A DNA stretch of 64,000 bases, taken from NCBI GenBank assembly GCA_003116995.1, contig BDSL01000023.1:124001-188000 (forward strand), in the 5' to 3' direction. Under the pieces are notes generated by a model. It saw only the letters and a list, made by a program, of their open reading frames with translations. It did not search any database and was not told the DNA's origin. The first letter of the stretch is position 1, and the number at the start of each line of letters is the position of its first letter. Positions 48,290 to 60,500 of the stretch are shown here, piece by piece. The stretch is from Yamagishiella unicocca. Lineage: Eukaryota > Chlorophyta > Chlorophyceae > Chlamydomonadales > Volvocaceae. The translations under genes were made by a program, and so were the position numbers.

Positions 48290-48487
48290 GTTAACGGCGG
48301 ACTGCTATGCGCATCTTCAGCCCTCGAGGGCGTGTCTGCAGCTGTCGAGGACGTGCCTGCTAGGGTCGAAGGATTGAGGCGTGATGGACAATAGGTTAAA
48401 GGCGGACTGCTATGCGCATCTTCAGCCCTCGAGGGCGTGTCTGCAGCTGTCGAGGACGTGTCTTCTAGGGTCGAAGGATTGAGGCGT
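48283..48487 (+). repeat. Two tandem ~105-bp units with heptad-coding core
   Basis: Two near-identical 105-bp units begin ACAATAGGTTAAMGGCGGAC. In one frame each encodes heptads (SSALEGV, SAAVEDV, PARVEGL). The same style of repeat recurs at 50214-50371. Confidence 0.85.
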
Positions 48488-48604
48488 AGACACTGTTACA
48501 TTCACCAGGGATTGCAGAGTACACGGTATTGTCTGTTAAGTATGGGCTTCAACCCATCCATCATTGTTGGGAAGGAACCACACGTGAGTTACACGCCAAA
48601 TGTC

Positions 48605-50160
48605 TTAGCCAATGGGCTCGAACATGCCAGAAATCTCTTCTGCATCGCTACCTGAGCTGCAGCCCTCCGATCCCTCGTCAGTAGCGTCGCTAGCCTCCCC
48701 ATCCTTGGCCTCCGCATCAGTCGTGTGCACGATGCTTGTGTGCAGCATGGGCATGACTTGGGTCTCAGCGTTGGCAAGGAGCCGCTCCAGGCGCGCACCT
48801 TCACTATCAGCTACCGTTACCTTCACCTTATAATCGCCAGGGCATGTTCTGCCGTGCCCTGTTGAACAAAGGCCTCCTGTCGCCTGTACAAGAGGCCCCC
48901 TCCGAATGCCTCGTGTACGGCTTCTTCCATTCTGCTCCCATCCCCATCACCCGACAGCACTGCCATTGACTTCCGCAGGGCTTCAGCCCTGGACCGCATG
49001 TTGCGGCTCTTGTCCTCGTAAAACACAATCATATCTTGCCACTCTCGCAGTACCAGATTGCCCTCCTCCTCACACCGCCGCCATAACTGCTCAAGTGATC
49101 CTGGGAAGATATATCCCAAGTAAAGGAGGCATCCTTGTCCCAGGGCAAGCTTATGCGACTGCGAGGTACCTGCTCTGCAGGCTTCTGCTGCATAAGCTCA
49201 AGGACGCTATCGACATCTCGTACGTCATACGTCACCCATGCTAAGTCTCCCTTTTCCTGGAGCCGGTGACGCAACCCCGTCAGGACGTCAACGAGGCTCT
49301 TTCGTGCAGCGGATACTGCCTGCATAAGCCTCGTCTTTTCCTTCTTTGTAAGGGCAAGCGACTCCCGCTCACGGGCCAGCCTATCCTCGTAACCCGCAAT
49401 GGGTGCTGCTAATGCCGTCCCAACAACTTCTGCCTTCGCCACTTCATGCGCCTTCCGTTCATAAACCGCATCCTGGTAGGCCTTGCTATTATATGCCCAC
49501 CTGGTTACCCCGTGTTCGACTTCCATCTGCGCAAGACGGGCCTCAACGTCCCTCAGCTCCTTCGGCGCCTGCCGCAGCCTTGTCTTCTCGTAAGTTGTCT
49601 CCGGCCTCTCGACCAGTGGCTTCAGGAAATTGTACTGCTCCAGGGCCCCCAGGTACGCACGTATCCATGGTGGCCGGCCCTGCCAGAATTGGTCGGGAAG
49701 AACAGGTGGTTGGTAAAGTTCTACCCAACTAACGCTAGAGCAATAATGGCTAGAGCAATAATGGCTAGAGCAATAATGGCTTGACGCGTTTGCAAACTTC
49801 ACAGCCACACCGCCACCACACGAAGAACCACGTAGGCAAACAGGGAAGCTCACCAAGCCTTGTTACTAAACTCACCTTGATGCTAGGCCGGGAGGCATGT
49901 GCCCCCGCCGCCCCTTCCGAGGCTGCCTTGGCCGCAGCAGCAAGCGGGGTGTCCCGAGGATTTGAGGTGTTTTCCTGCGGGAGCTGAAGCCCCTCAGTCT
50001 TCACCCTGCATTAATGGAACATGGTAGGTACTAGAATACGGAGCATGGTAGTGCCGCACGTTCCCCTGTAAAATCACTCACCATTCCCCAATTTCTGCCA
50101 TGAGCTCCCTAGCACGGCTCACACCCTTGACCAGTTGCTTGGCGAGGCCGTTCGTATATC
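48605..50160 (-). CDS. Hypothetical coiled-coil protein, splicing or frame unresolved
   Basis: On the - strand a strong junction links an exon at about 50087-50160 (ending AEIGEW, donor TG|GTGAGT) to an exon at 49877-50006 (VKTEGLQLPQENTSNPRDTP, donor AAG|GTGAGT). A long charged helical frame follows at about 49723-49100 (QAPKELRDVEARLAQMEVEH, LARERESLALTKKEKTRLMQ). It then continues in another frame at 49119-48830 (EQLWRRCEEEGNLVLREWQD) and a third at 48826-48605 (Glu/Ser-rich tail). The frame changes near 49100 and 48830 lack convincing introns, so this may be a decayed gene or part of a mobile element. No family is recognised. Confidence 0.35.
49734..49783. repeat. 15-bp tandem repeat at an intron 3' end
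   Basis: Three copies of GCTAGAGCAATAATG occur. On the - strand each gives TTGCTCTAG, a possible 3' splice site, directly before the long coiled-coil frame. Confidence 0.8.
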
Positions 50161-50213
50161 TACAGGAAAGCACGCAAGAGGGCCCGTGAGAATTTGTGCC
50201 CTTTGTGGAGATG

Positions 50214-50371
50214 TGTCTTCAGCGCTAGTGGACGCGTCTTCAGCCGTAGTGGACGCGCCTTCGACCCTAGTGGACGCGCCTTCAACCCTTGTGGATGTGT
50301 CTTCAGCCCTAGAAGACCTGTCTTCAGCCCTAGAAGACGTGTCTTCAGCACTAGTGGACGATACTAGTGGA
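50214..50371. repeat. 21-bp heptad-coding satellite
   Basis: About seven and a half copies of a 21-bp unit occur. On the + strand they read SSALVDA, SSAVVDA, PSTLVDA, PSTLVDV, SSALEDL, SSALEDV and SSALVDD. The - strand is open too (SRAEDTS-type heptads). A separate GGGGCGCTGCTGCCTGG repeat, three copies, lies at 50455-50570. Confidence 0.85.
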
Positions 50372-51149
50372 CGCGCCTCTTGAAAATTGTGGACACCCCT
50401 ACTTACCACAGGGTCCTTTCAGGGGCAGCAGGACCACCAGCCACCGGCAGCTGTGGGGCGCTGTGGGCATGGCTGTACCCCCGGGGCGCTGCTGCCTGGT
50501 TGAGCCGCCGGTGACGGTGGGGCGCTGCTGCCTGGGCACGGCTGTACCCCCGGGGCGCTGCTGCCTGGGGTTGTAGTATAGGTATCGTACGGGTTGGCCC
50601 ATAGCGACCCGCTTTCCTCACAGCACCTATCACATCCTGGGCAGGACTTAGGGAGACACTCTTTTGTAAGTGGCTAAAGTATTCCTTTTGGTATTTGCGA
50701 ACCGGACGTGCGTCGAAACTTCCTTCAGCTTGCTCATCGGCATGACGGCGTTTAGAGACTACGATTTTGGTGGAGTGACGTCGACGTAGATACTACATAT
50801 AACTCATTTAATTATCATTTATTGGACATGTTTTCGGCGTCACATATGTAACAGATTTCGCTCCGAAGTGTTGGTAAAATTGGATCAGGTAGGATGCCTT
50901 TTCGTGACAAAAAGGATATGAGTATACCTGTAGAAAACAAAAGTGAAAAAATGGTGGTAAAGGGCACAGATCGGTGGTACAACGTCCACGACATTAGAAG
51001 ACGCGGCGTCCTCGACTGTTGAAGAATTGCGTCTTCGCGAGTTGAAGACGCAGAGTGTCACGATGAGCTGACGACCAACATTCCTAGCAGTAGGATCCCC
51101 AACGACCAACATTCCTAGCAGACCCTCAACAGGATGATCATCAGTGGAA

Positions 51150-51589
51150 CTCCGTCACAATGCGAACAGAGCAACTGTCACACCTTTCACCCCAGCACAC
51201 GCACGCAAGCTCCGAGCAGGACAGTCCATCCAGGCACGAGAAGGACAGGAAGCAAGGGAAAATCCCTGCCACCACGCAGCAGGAGGCCGATCATGGCCCC
51301 TTACTATAGGGCTTCGGCCCTTCATCACAGCTTACTACTACAACAAAAGGCGACCGGGGGCTACTCGCTTTAGGGAGTGCCGAGGTCCATAGCGGCCCAA
51401 CCCTTCCGGGGAAGCCCCAACGCTGCAAGCCCCCGAAGGGCCCAAAACTCCACCACCCTACTGCGGATGGCACGATCCTGGAGATCAAACGCAGGGACAA
51501 CACGAGGGCCACCAGCCCCTAATACCTTACGGGCCGCAGCTATAAACCGGCGCCCAACTCCCGGAATGGCAGTCACGCACGGCTGCTAG
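51150..51589 (-). mobile_element. LINE-like retrotransposon fragment
   Basis: The - strand encodes RSRVVEFWALRGLAALGLPR followed by a stop (51370), then further broken frames. This Trp/Leu-rich segment resembles the region near the end of algal LINE polyproteins, but the match is from memory of style rather than a defined motif. It is flanked by a duplicated CGACCAACATTCCTAGCAG at 51071-51120. Confidence 0.4.
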
Positions 51590-52753
51590 GACGGACCTTG
51601 TAAAGCTTCATCAGGGAGAATCAGTGCGCGCGGAGTATGCCGCAACTACCTAGCTATGCTTGCTTGCCTGATGTGGGTTACGGGGCGTTCCCCTTGTCGT
51701 GCACGCGTACCTTCTGCAGCCTGGTGTGAACGGCTGAGTTGGCTGGTTTCATAGGCTGCGGCATTCCTAACAGTGTAGCTTGGCTGCCTGTTGAATTATT
51801 TATTTATTTTATATTATTTCCCCTGCCTATTGCTGGACCATCACCATACTCATTGCAAACGCGGAACTCCGACGGACTTTGTTTCAGGACCTTTGACATG
51901 AGGCAAAATGGCAGCGGGCGCTTGACTTGTAATCCGTTGATATCGATCTCGAGTTCTGCCAAGAGGGCAGAAATGTAGAGCCGCGTGCCGTCTCCGACCA
52001 TCCACTTCAATGAGTATAGGATGAAAATTACAAGGAATTCAGCCCGCCAATTTCCATCCGTCCTTGCTTGCGTATTAGAGTAAAAGACTGTTACTACTTC
52101 GTGTGGCTACCGGGTGTGCACATGGCTTCGCTAGATTTGCATTGTTAGCGACCCATCGCCCCCGGACGCGAGGCAGCAGGCAGGTAGGATGCGGCAGCCA
52201 GACAGTCTGCTGCTGACCCTGCCTGACACGGCCAGCGAACCTGCCACGAGCACGAATTGTTATACCCTCACGAAGAACAACACCGCTTTACGTGGCCACC
52301 TGTCTCTGCGCTTATTGGCTCTGTCTACCAGTTGGAGCATGTCGCTTGAAAGGGCGCTGGTGTCGCGTCAGAAGCAGCATGAACCAGGTCCGGCCAATTG
52401 GGATGTAGTTTTGCGTGAATTTAATGAAAATAAGACGTGGTTTGTAAGAGACCTTCGGTAGCTTCTTCAGAGTAGGTTGCGAATTTCCTGTTGCAAATGC
52501 AACCGCCGTCCGAGGCAAGGCCAACGGCAAGGTAGTCCTGTCGTCGGTCATGTCCCCATGCTCCATCTCCCATATATATTTGGAGTTCATATTTGTGGAA
52601 GTAATAACGATCTTGCACTCAGACGTTTGTCTTCACAGGGTCGCCTGACTGCTGGACGAAAAGCAGTTGCAATCATCAATCGCCCCGCATCAGAAGACAA
52701 ACGTTCTTCTTCCACTCCATAACAACATATATTTCACTCGATTATCGCTTGTC
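51590..52753. other. Intergenic region upstream of kelch/HRGP copy B
   Basis: No gene is recognised. A TATA-like CATATATATTTGG lies at 52570-52582, about 175 bp before the start of copy B, a plausible promoter distance. Short frames near 52189-52590 have no family features. Confidence 0.4.
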
Positions 52754-55700
52754 ATGGCCTCGGTGCCTCGGTACAGGGCCGCAGCCTTGTCTGCCGCAGC
52801 AGCATGGGCCGTCGTGGTCGCGCTGCTGCTGGCGGCGAGCCCTGCCCCGCGCCTCGCTGCCGCTGACATCGGCGTCACGTGGGTCAACATGTCGACCATG
52901 CCTTGGGCCGTGGGCGAGACGTCGGCCGGCTTGCTGCAGGTCGGTGGCTGCTGAGAGCTGGCTGGCTGACGAGCTGCCCATCTGCCGCGCTCCGCTGCTG
53001 CTTTGGCGCTTTGCAACAAGTTGCTTCATCCGCTCTGGTAGATATCTTAGTAGTCTCCTTTTCTGCTGTTTGTCCAGGATGCTCTGGGCAACCCGCTGCT
53101 TTTGGTGGTGGGCAACGCGCAAAAGAACTCCACCTCGTCCAACGCCACCATGGTGCTGGACATCAAGGCCAACACGTGGTACAGGTACGCGTAAACCGTA
53201 ATACGCCGCAATTAAGAAGACGGACAACAAGAAGGGACATGGGCTGGGGATCACGTCACGTCACAGCGTTCGCTGTTATGGGCGATTCGACGGGGAGTCG
53301 GTGTTCCGAGGCGGTTCGTTACTGGCTGGGATTATCATTTAATAATGCGCCTGGCATCGGCATTCGTGACTTATTGCTTGGACCGGAAAGGAATATCGCC
53401 CGGCTTTCTTAGGTGCAACCAGTATACGCGTTTATTGGCATAGTTTGGTGGTGCAGGCGTACATGCCCAGCATGTGTACCAGGGTGCATAAATGAGGCAG
53501 TCATAGGGGGGCTAAAACCATGCCCCATGTGGACCGGCTGGGATAAGGGAGTTAGTTTACAATTCGTACAACCCTCAAACTCGCAGGAAGGCTGATCGGT
53601 TGTACAAGGGCCACCACATGGCGGCTGCAACGGTCGACAACAAGCTCTACCTGATCGGCGGGTACACGGACGGCACTACATGTAGGTTTGGGGTTCTAGA
53701 CAGGGTTACCACGATCAGCGTCCTGCAGGTCGGTACCGTCGCAGCCTCGTAACGTACTGATGTGCGGGCTGTGCGTGTGCCCAGCAACTAACGACATGTA
53801 ACTAACCGCTCCCAATCCACTTGTAACCAGCCAACCCTATCCATGCAGTAACTGCACACCTTTTGCCGTTGTACTTATTGCATGCATTTGCACACATTTC
53901 CTTGCACACCTATGTGCCCTGTGGTGTTGCCTTTTGGTCTGGAGCCCACTGTTGCTTGTTCTACCACTACCTATTGCCTTTTTGGTTGCCCTCACCGAAT
54001 ATGTGCTCATATGTATGTGCAGTTAATATGCAAATATACGACCCCATCGCTGACAACTGGACGAGGGGACCGGCGCCGTCCGTCAAGAGCGGTGCCGCCT
54101 GCGCCGTTGCGCTCGGCCGCCATATCTACCACTGCGGCGGCATCAAGGATGGCAACGAGTGGAACGGTGCTCCTCTCGCTACCTGCGCGTAAGTGGATGC
54201 CCTGTCGTTCGTCGTTGTGGTTGCCGTGTGGCACATTGATAGTAGTAATTGTTACGTTGATGCATCGGTGTTCTGCCTTGCGTACCTACAGGAGGTTCAA
54301 CGTTGATACGCGAAGATGGACCACCCTCTCTGCCATGCCGAAAGCCGTGCACCACGCTTCCATGGGGACCAACGGATCGCACATTTTCGTCATTGGCGGC
54401 CGAAACAGCTACGGCAACAACGCTAAAAATCCGGTCGGCTTCAACCAGATTTACAACCCGGCAACAAACGTAAGCCATTCGGGTTGGGCTGTGTCGACTT
54501 CCACAAATGGACGTCAGCTCGCGACGCAATTCATTTGGACGGGTTTGATGCTTCGTGACACTTGGACTTTTTGCATAGGACGATTCCGAACTTTGTACAG
54601 GGAAGTGCATGCTAATTCGACAGATCATACATTACCGGGCGTTGTCATCTAGCTAAAAGTAATCTGATGCGCACCTGACGCATAGATGCGAGCATGAGTA
54701 ATGTCGTGCTCAACCTCTCCTCGGATCGAGCTTCGATCGTTTACATTTGCGTTCATACGCCCTTGCTTTGCCTGTTAGTCGGGTCCGAAGCCCTCCTTAC
54801 CGGCAATGCCATTCACCCAAGTCAACCCGTGCCCCTCTCAGGCGTGGGTTTCCAGTACCCAGTCTGGTGGGCCCGCCCCACTGCCCGTGGGCCGCGGAGG
54901 TATGGGCGGCGCTGCATATCTCCACGGCTACCTATATATCCTGGGCGGCGAAGTCAGGTGCGTGATCGATGTGTTGATTGTGTTCAAGGGCTACTTGTCT
55001 TCACGATCGGTGCCGGCTTCTCCAAACCTCCAGAGCCTCTTGATACACCCTGATGCATCCTGGTTTGCACGTCGTCCCCGTCCACGTCGTGCACGTCCAA
55101 ACGCTCGCTGGGCAGGCATGTAGAAATAGCACAACATACCGTGCCTGGAGTCTTACTTGCTTACTTGTAGAGCTAGCGAATAGACACTCAGATTGCAAGC
55201 GTTCCGAACAAGCAACCTCGTCGTCGGAATCGCCGTATAGACGATAATGTTTTATCCTGTTTTAGAGCTAGTGATGTAATGTAGAAACGTATGGTATTTC
55301 CATACCGGTTCAATAGCTCACTAGGGTTCAACTCATGCCGCGGCGACTCCGGCAAGTACCGTAAGCGCGGGTTCCGGAGCCACTGTTCGTTAATGTCGCC
55401 AATGAACGCGCTTGCGCCATCAGCGACCAGCGCTTCACGACCAACAGATGCCGCCCTAACAAGACCAGTCCCAAATCACTTGCGACGCGTGCAGGTGCAA
55501 CAGCACAGTCTTAACCACCTGCCCCAACGCGACGACGGGCTTGAACGCCAAAGGCGTGTACGACCGCATCGATCGGTGAGTCCAGCGTTGACCACCATCA
55601 CACGCGGCAGCGGCGTCAGTTTCCCGCAGACTAGGTTTATTGTGGGAGTACAAAGCCCGCTGATTCGGCCTCCACACACTGCTGCACGGGACTAGAGCAC

Positions 55701-56403
55701 ATTTGGGCTACTTCCCCACCGGGCGTTTCGTGCGCTACTTCTTCTCTGGCCCCGTGTCCGGCGGTTCTGTTGGTTTGCCTTACCTCAGTCAGATGGTTTT
55801 TTCCTTCTTCCTGCGTCTCTTCCAGCGCAAAAAGGCGATGCGCCCGATGGCTCCACCAAACGATCTGGGGCCAACTACAAACAGTTACTAGTGTAACCGC
55901 TACTACTACTATTTTTTGTAATAATCTGACACCGTTCCTCCACGTGTTTACTTGCTTGCAGGTACGACCCGCAGAGGGACATCTGGGATCGTGGCCTCCC
56001 CCGCATGGAGCTCGAGCGTCACGGCTCCTACCCAATCGTCGGCCCCGACCCAAGCGGCGCGGGACCTGTCATGTATGTGTGCGGTGGCGGCGACCAGCAG
56101 AGCTACAGCGAGAATGACTTGTGCCAGTTCATGCGGGTGCCACCGCCACCGCCATCACCGCCACCACTGCCACCCTCACCGCCGTCGCCGCCGTCGACGC
56201 CGTCGCCGCCGTCGCCGTTGCCTCCCTCACCGCGGCCGCCATCACCGCCACCGCCGCCGCCGCCTTCGCCACGGCCGCCGTCGCCGTCTCCCCCGTCGCC
56301 GTCCCCACCTCGGCCACCGTCGCCGTCCCCGCCGTCCCCGCCAGACGCGGCAACTGCATCCTCACCGCCGGCGGGTCCGATACAGCGGCGGCGCCGTTAT
56401 TAA
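52754..56403 (+). CDS. Secreted kelch-propeller protein with short hydroxyproline-rich tail (copy B)
   Basis: Eight exons match copy A one for one: 52754-52939, 53078-53184, 53587-53681, 54023-54188, 54292-54469, 54842-54957, 55495-55575 and 55962-56403, encoding 456 aa. The signal peptide core ([20 protein letters not shown]) and blades ([68 protein letters not shown]) are conserved. The proline-rich tail is only about 70 residues and ends in DAATASSPPAGPIQRRRRY, unlike copy A. Introns are unalignable by eye except near the last exon. The protein should share the secreted, matrix-associated location inferred for copy A. It is the downstream member of a tandem pair split by mobile elements. 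Confidence 0.86.
55849..55915 (+). repeat. Dispersed short repeat, copy in last intron of kelch/HRGP B
   Basis: This is a degenerate member of a family with consensus near CCGATGGTTCTACC, then TCTGGAGCCCACTGTAAC, then a TTACTACTACT tract. Other members are at 40756-40790, 53920-53960, 56530-56585 and 57230-57300. Confidence 0.55.
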
Positions 56404-57586
56404 CTTCCTTCCAATACGACACACGCTTGCCGTAATGGCGACGTGGTGGGTGCGCATGTAAGAGGGAACGGTGGCCCGCAAAGGGAGCGCCTGGGCGCTA
56501 TAGATGAAGACGAATACATACGAATGTGTCCGATGGTTCTACCTCTTGGTCTGGAACCCACTGTAACCGTTACAACAACGAGTGGCGGAGCAGGTCGATG
56601 GTTGCATAATGTACTTGTCCGCTGCCGAGGAGGGGTTAGCATCCAACGCGAACCGGTGTGAGCGGTCCCCCGGAGGAGTACTCGCTTCCTAACTGGGTGT
56701 CGTTATCATGTGAAGCTGCCACACGCTTATTTGAGGGGGTATTTGAGGGGGTAGGGGTTGAAGTCGTACCTACCACCGGTGCACATTCGCTGTAGGAGCG
56801 GTCCGTCGGCGGAAGGTACGGCAGTTCGCGTGTTCGGGGCAAAACCCACTGAGTCGGTATCGAGCGGATGGCAATATGCTAGTCGGGGGTATTTTTCTAT
56901 TCTTCCTTTCTTCCCAGCGGCGCAAATCACCTGTGTTATGTATCCCGCGGAACATGTGTGAGGGCTAGCTGCATTGGCTCTCAAACTTTGCTTCGGCCAG
57001 GAATGCCAGATATTTTATGATGTATATTCTAATGGGCCACAGAGCCTCGACGGGTGTTGTAACAAACATAATGATGAGGCGATGCTTTTCCAAGGAGATG
57101 TTGTGTTTGCTTTAGGTGGGACACTCGGCTGCAGCCGTGATGTGAAGCCGCAACCATGCTGACGAATCGGGTGCGGGAGCCCCCATCACAATGCCTGCCC
57201 AAGATATCGGCACCAATTTTAGTGTCCGGCGGTGCGCCCGCTGGTTCTACCTTCAAAGGTCCGGAGCCCACTGTAACGACCACTACTATTACTGCTACTA
57301 CCAGGGAGGGCGGTACAGATGGGTGTCACCGTCGCCGAGTCCCGAAACGCTGTGCCCCCGCAACGCCTGCAAGCAGCCCTAGGGAGTGGGCGCCAACAAC
57401 CTACGCCGGTCCTCCACCAATAACAAACAAAAAATCAAAACTGATGCGCAAATTCAACAACAACAACAAATCAACAACGGAAAAAACGATTTCGGATCCG
57501 TTGGGAGCTTCACTCAGCTCCGGAGCGCAACGCGCCCCGGTCCGCAGCAGTAGCCCCTAGAAGCTTCACGCGCTACCCTCACTCGC
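56404..57586. other. Convergent intergenic region with dispersed repeats
   Basis: This lies between the converging kelch/HRGP B (+) and RELCH-like (-) genes. It holds the 3' UTRs and two copies of the dispersed repeat (56530-56585, 57230-57300). There is also a direct GAGGGGGTATTTGAGGGGGTA duplication at about 56735 and an AAC/AAA-rich tract at 57420-57490. No gene is recognised. Confidence 0.45.
56562..56566 (+). terminator. TGTAA polyadenylation signal of kelch/HRGP copy B
   Basis: TGTAA lies 159 bp after the stop codon, inside a copy of the dispersed repeat (CCCACTGTAACCGTTAC). Distance and motif fit algal 3' end formation. Confidence 0.5.
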
Positions 57587-60500
57587 TCACTCGCCCTCGT
57601 CGTCACTGAAGAACGTCTCCTTGGGCCGCCCCCAGCCTCCGCCGCCCGCTGCGCCGCCTCCCGGCTGCTGCGCCGTTGGGGCCGCGTCCTCACGCCGCTT
57701 GAGCAGCCGCTGCTTGAACGCGTCGAAGCGGCTTCGGAGCTGCACGCCTGCCCCATCGGGTGTGCCTGCTGCGGACCCAGAGACCCCGGAACCAGGCGTC
57801 TGCTGCTGCATGAAGTAATGCGACATTCCCCCCGCCTGGGTGGGCGTGGTGGTGCCGGCAGCCGCGGCCGCGGCGGCTGTGGCGCCGGCAGCGGTGTGCA
57901 TTGACATCGCCGGGGATGGGGACGAAGGAGGCTGAGGCCCGGTGCGCAGCGGCGCGACGGCGGTGCCGGTGGTGGCCGAGGAGGAGGAGGAGACGGACGC
58001 CCCGGCGGTCGACTGACCCGTGGGTCGCTCCTTCAGCAGTGCGGCCAGCGCGGCCTGTTGCTGCGCGTCGGGCAGGAGGGCCTTACACCGCTGCAGCGCA
58101 TCTAACGCGGACCCCAGGTTGGCCTGTACGGCGGACGGGCCCCAAGGGAAGGTGGGAAGGTGGGGAGGTGTTTGGGCGGGTGGGGACGGAGTCTGGGCAG
58201 CGAGGGATGGGCTGATCAACGCGCACTCGCGTGTTGCAGGTATGCACGGCAAGCAGGTGAAGATGCGGCTCGTTCAGCACCTCCCGCCCCCAGGACGGCT
58301 GCCCGAATTGCCCTGCCCTCCCCCAGTCGAGGACGCTGTCCCTCCGGTTTCAGGTCACGTGTTTCTCTCTACTCCGCGACCTCGAGTCGACACCGCCACC
58401 CGCAGGGCCGCACCTGGAGCCGAGGCAGCCGCAGGTTGTACGGCGCCACCGCCCGAAGGCCCGCCAGCAGCTGTGCTGCCACGGCTCGCTGCTGCTCCAG
58501 CGTGGGGGCAGCAGCCCCCGCCGCCGTCGGAGCCACCAGCCGCGCCGCCACGACCTGTACGGCCATCAGCAGCCACTCCACCTGCGCCGCCGCCGCCGCT
58601 GACACCGCCGCCGACGGCGCCGCCGCCGCCGCCAGGGCCGTGCCCGCCGCCAGCACCTCCAGCTGCACGCCGTGCGCGCCCTGTTCCAGCAGGCTGTCGT
58701 ACACGGCGAGCACCTGCTCCGAAACCCGCGGCCCGTCGCCCCGGAACCGCAGGCCCAGCTCCGCCAGCACGCCCACGCACGCGCGCTGCAGCTCCGGCTC
58801 GCCGTACGACATGAGCGCCATAAGGCCCGGCAGCAGCCGCCGGCTCGCCATCTCCAGCGACGCCAGCGGCACTAAAGACTTCGCCAGCGCGGCACAGCCC
58901 AGTCCGACGGCAGTGCTGGCAGGACCCGCCGCCGCCGCCGCCGCCGTGGGAGTCGCTTGCGTGGCGCCGTCAGCGTCCGCAGGTGTCTGAGCGCCGTCGC
59001 CGAGTCGAGAGTCGTGGGTGGCTGCCTCCGGCTGCACCTGGCTTGATCCCGACAGCAGGTCCTCGAAGATGCGCAGCACCTCCGGAACCAGTCCAGGTCG
59101 GTGGCTGCATGCGAAGGTGAGTGCAGCGGTATAGTCCTGGGAGGCCGCGGGGGGAAGGGGGCGGCATACACACCGTTTATGCGACATGGATAGGATAGCT
59201 GGCGCATTGTCTTCCGACACCCGGGGACACCCGGGGAGGGGGGGAGGTGACGGCCGGTGGATTAGGGATGAGTTCGTATGATGTCCTAGGGCAGATGTCG
59301 TAGGGTACCGATAGACGGTTACCGCAGGGAGGGGTATGATGCGAGTATGTGGGGAGCAAGTTGGGGGCCTCGATGTTCCAGCCTACACCCTCCAGCCTAC
59401 ACCCTCCAGCCAAGCAGCCACGACGCTGAGCTCCATTTCCTCGTGATTTCGATGAGGCGGTCCACCACCAGTGGCCCCGAAACCCATCCTTTCCCTGTCG
59501 ATAAGCCCACCCTCTCCCCGTGCCCCGTCCCGCTGCTCCCACCGGCAGCGCCTCCAGCAGCCAGCGATGTCGGAGCTCGTGAGCCGAGCCCAGCAGTTGC
59601 TCCAGGTAGGGTCGCAGCTGCCGAGCCGCCGGCAGCACCGCGGCCAACAGCACCGGGAGCACACACTGCCTGCGGTGTGACAACAGCACGTCGGCTGTTC
59701 GGGTCAGCTCAAGAACATCTCCCAGTAGGCGACACGGGGCCGCACGCATAGCTCTTTGCCAACAAGCGCCACTCTGCGGTTCCAGGCGCAAGGTACTCCG
59801 CTCGGCCTGCCACCATCAGCCACCGCTGTAACGACGAACTCCGCCGCTCAGCGCGGCGGTCGTGAACCGTCCCTCGCCTCTCGCCTCCTCCCCTCGCCTC
59901 CGCCCCCTCGCCTCCGCCCCCTCGCCTCCGCCCCCCCGCCTGCCTGCCTCCCGCCTGCCTGCCTCCCGCCTGCCTGCCTCCCGCCTGCCTGCCTCCCGCC
60001 TGCCTGCCTCCCACCTGCCTGCCTCCGCCCCCTCGCCTCGCCTCCTTCCCTCGCCTCCTCCCCTCGCCTCCTTCCCTCGCCTCCTCCCCTCGCCTCCTCC
60101 CCTCGCCTCCTTCCCTCGCCTCCTTCCCTCGCCTCCTTCTCTCGCCTCCTCCCCTCGCCTCCTCCCCTCGCCTCCCTCCCCTCGCCTTCTCCCCTCGCCT
60201 CCTTCCCTCGCCTACTCCCCTCGCCTCCGCCCCCCCCTCCGGCCCCCCCCTGCCCGCCTCCCACCTGGCAGTGCGCAGCGCCTCGTTCGACCTGGGCTGC
60301 ACGGAGGCGCACAGATCCCGTACGGCAAGCGGCGCGTCGTACTCCGCAACGGCTGCGGCGCCGTTGCCGGATCCCGCCGCCGCCGCGACCGTCGCGCCGC
60401 TTCCGGATGCCGCCAGGAAGAGGGGCACCACGGCGGCCCGAGTGAAGGGTGCGCCTGGTGGTGAGGACGGGTGGCGGTGGGAAGAGAACGGAGAAGGGAA

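Noticed and set aside
50214..50371. CRISPR array
   Set aside because: The units are contiguous 21-bp tandem copies without spacers, in a eukaryotic nuclear context.
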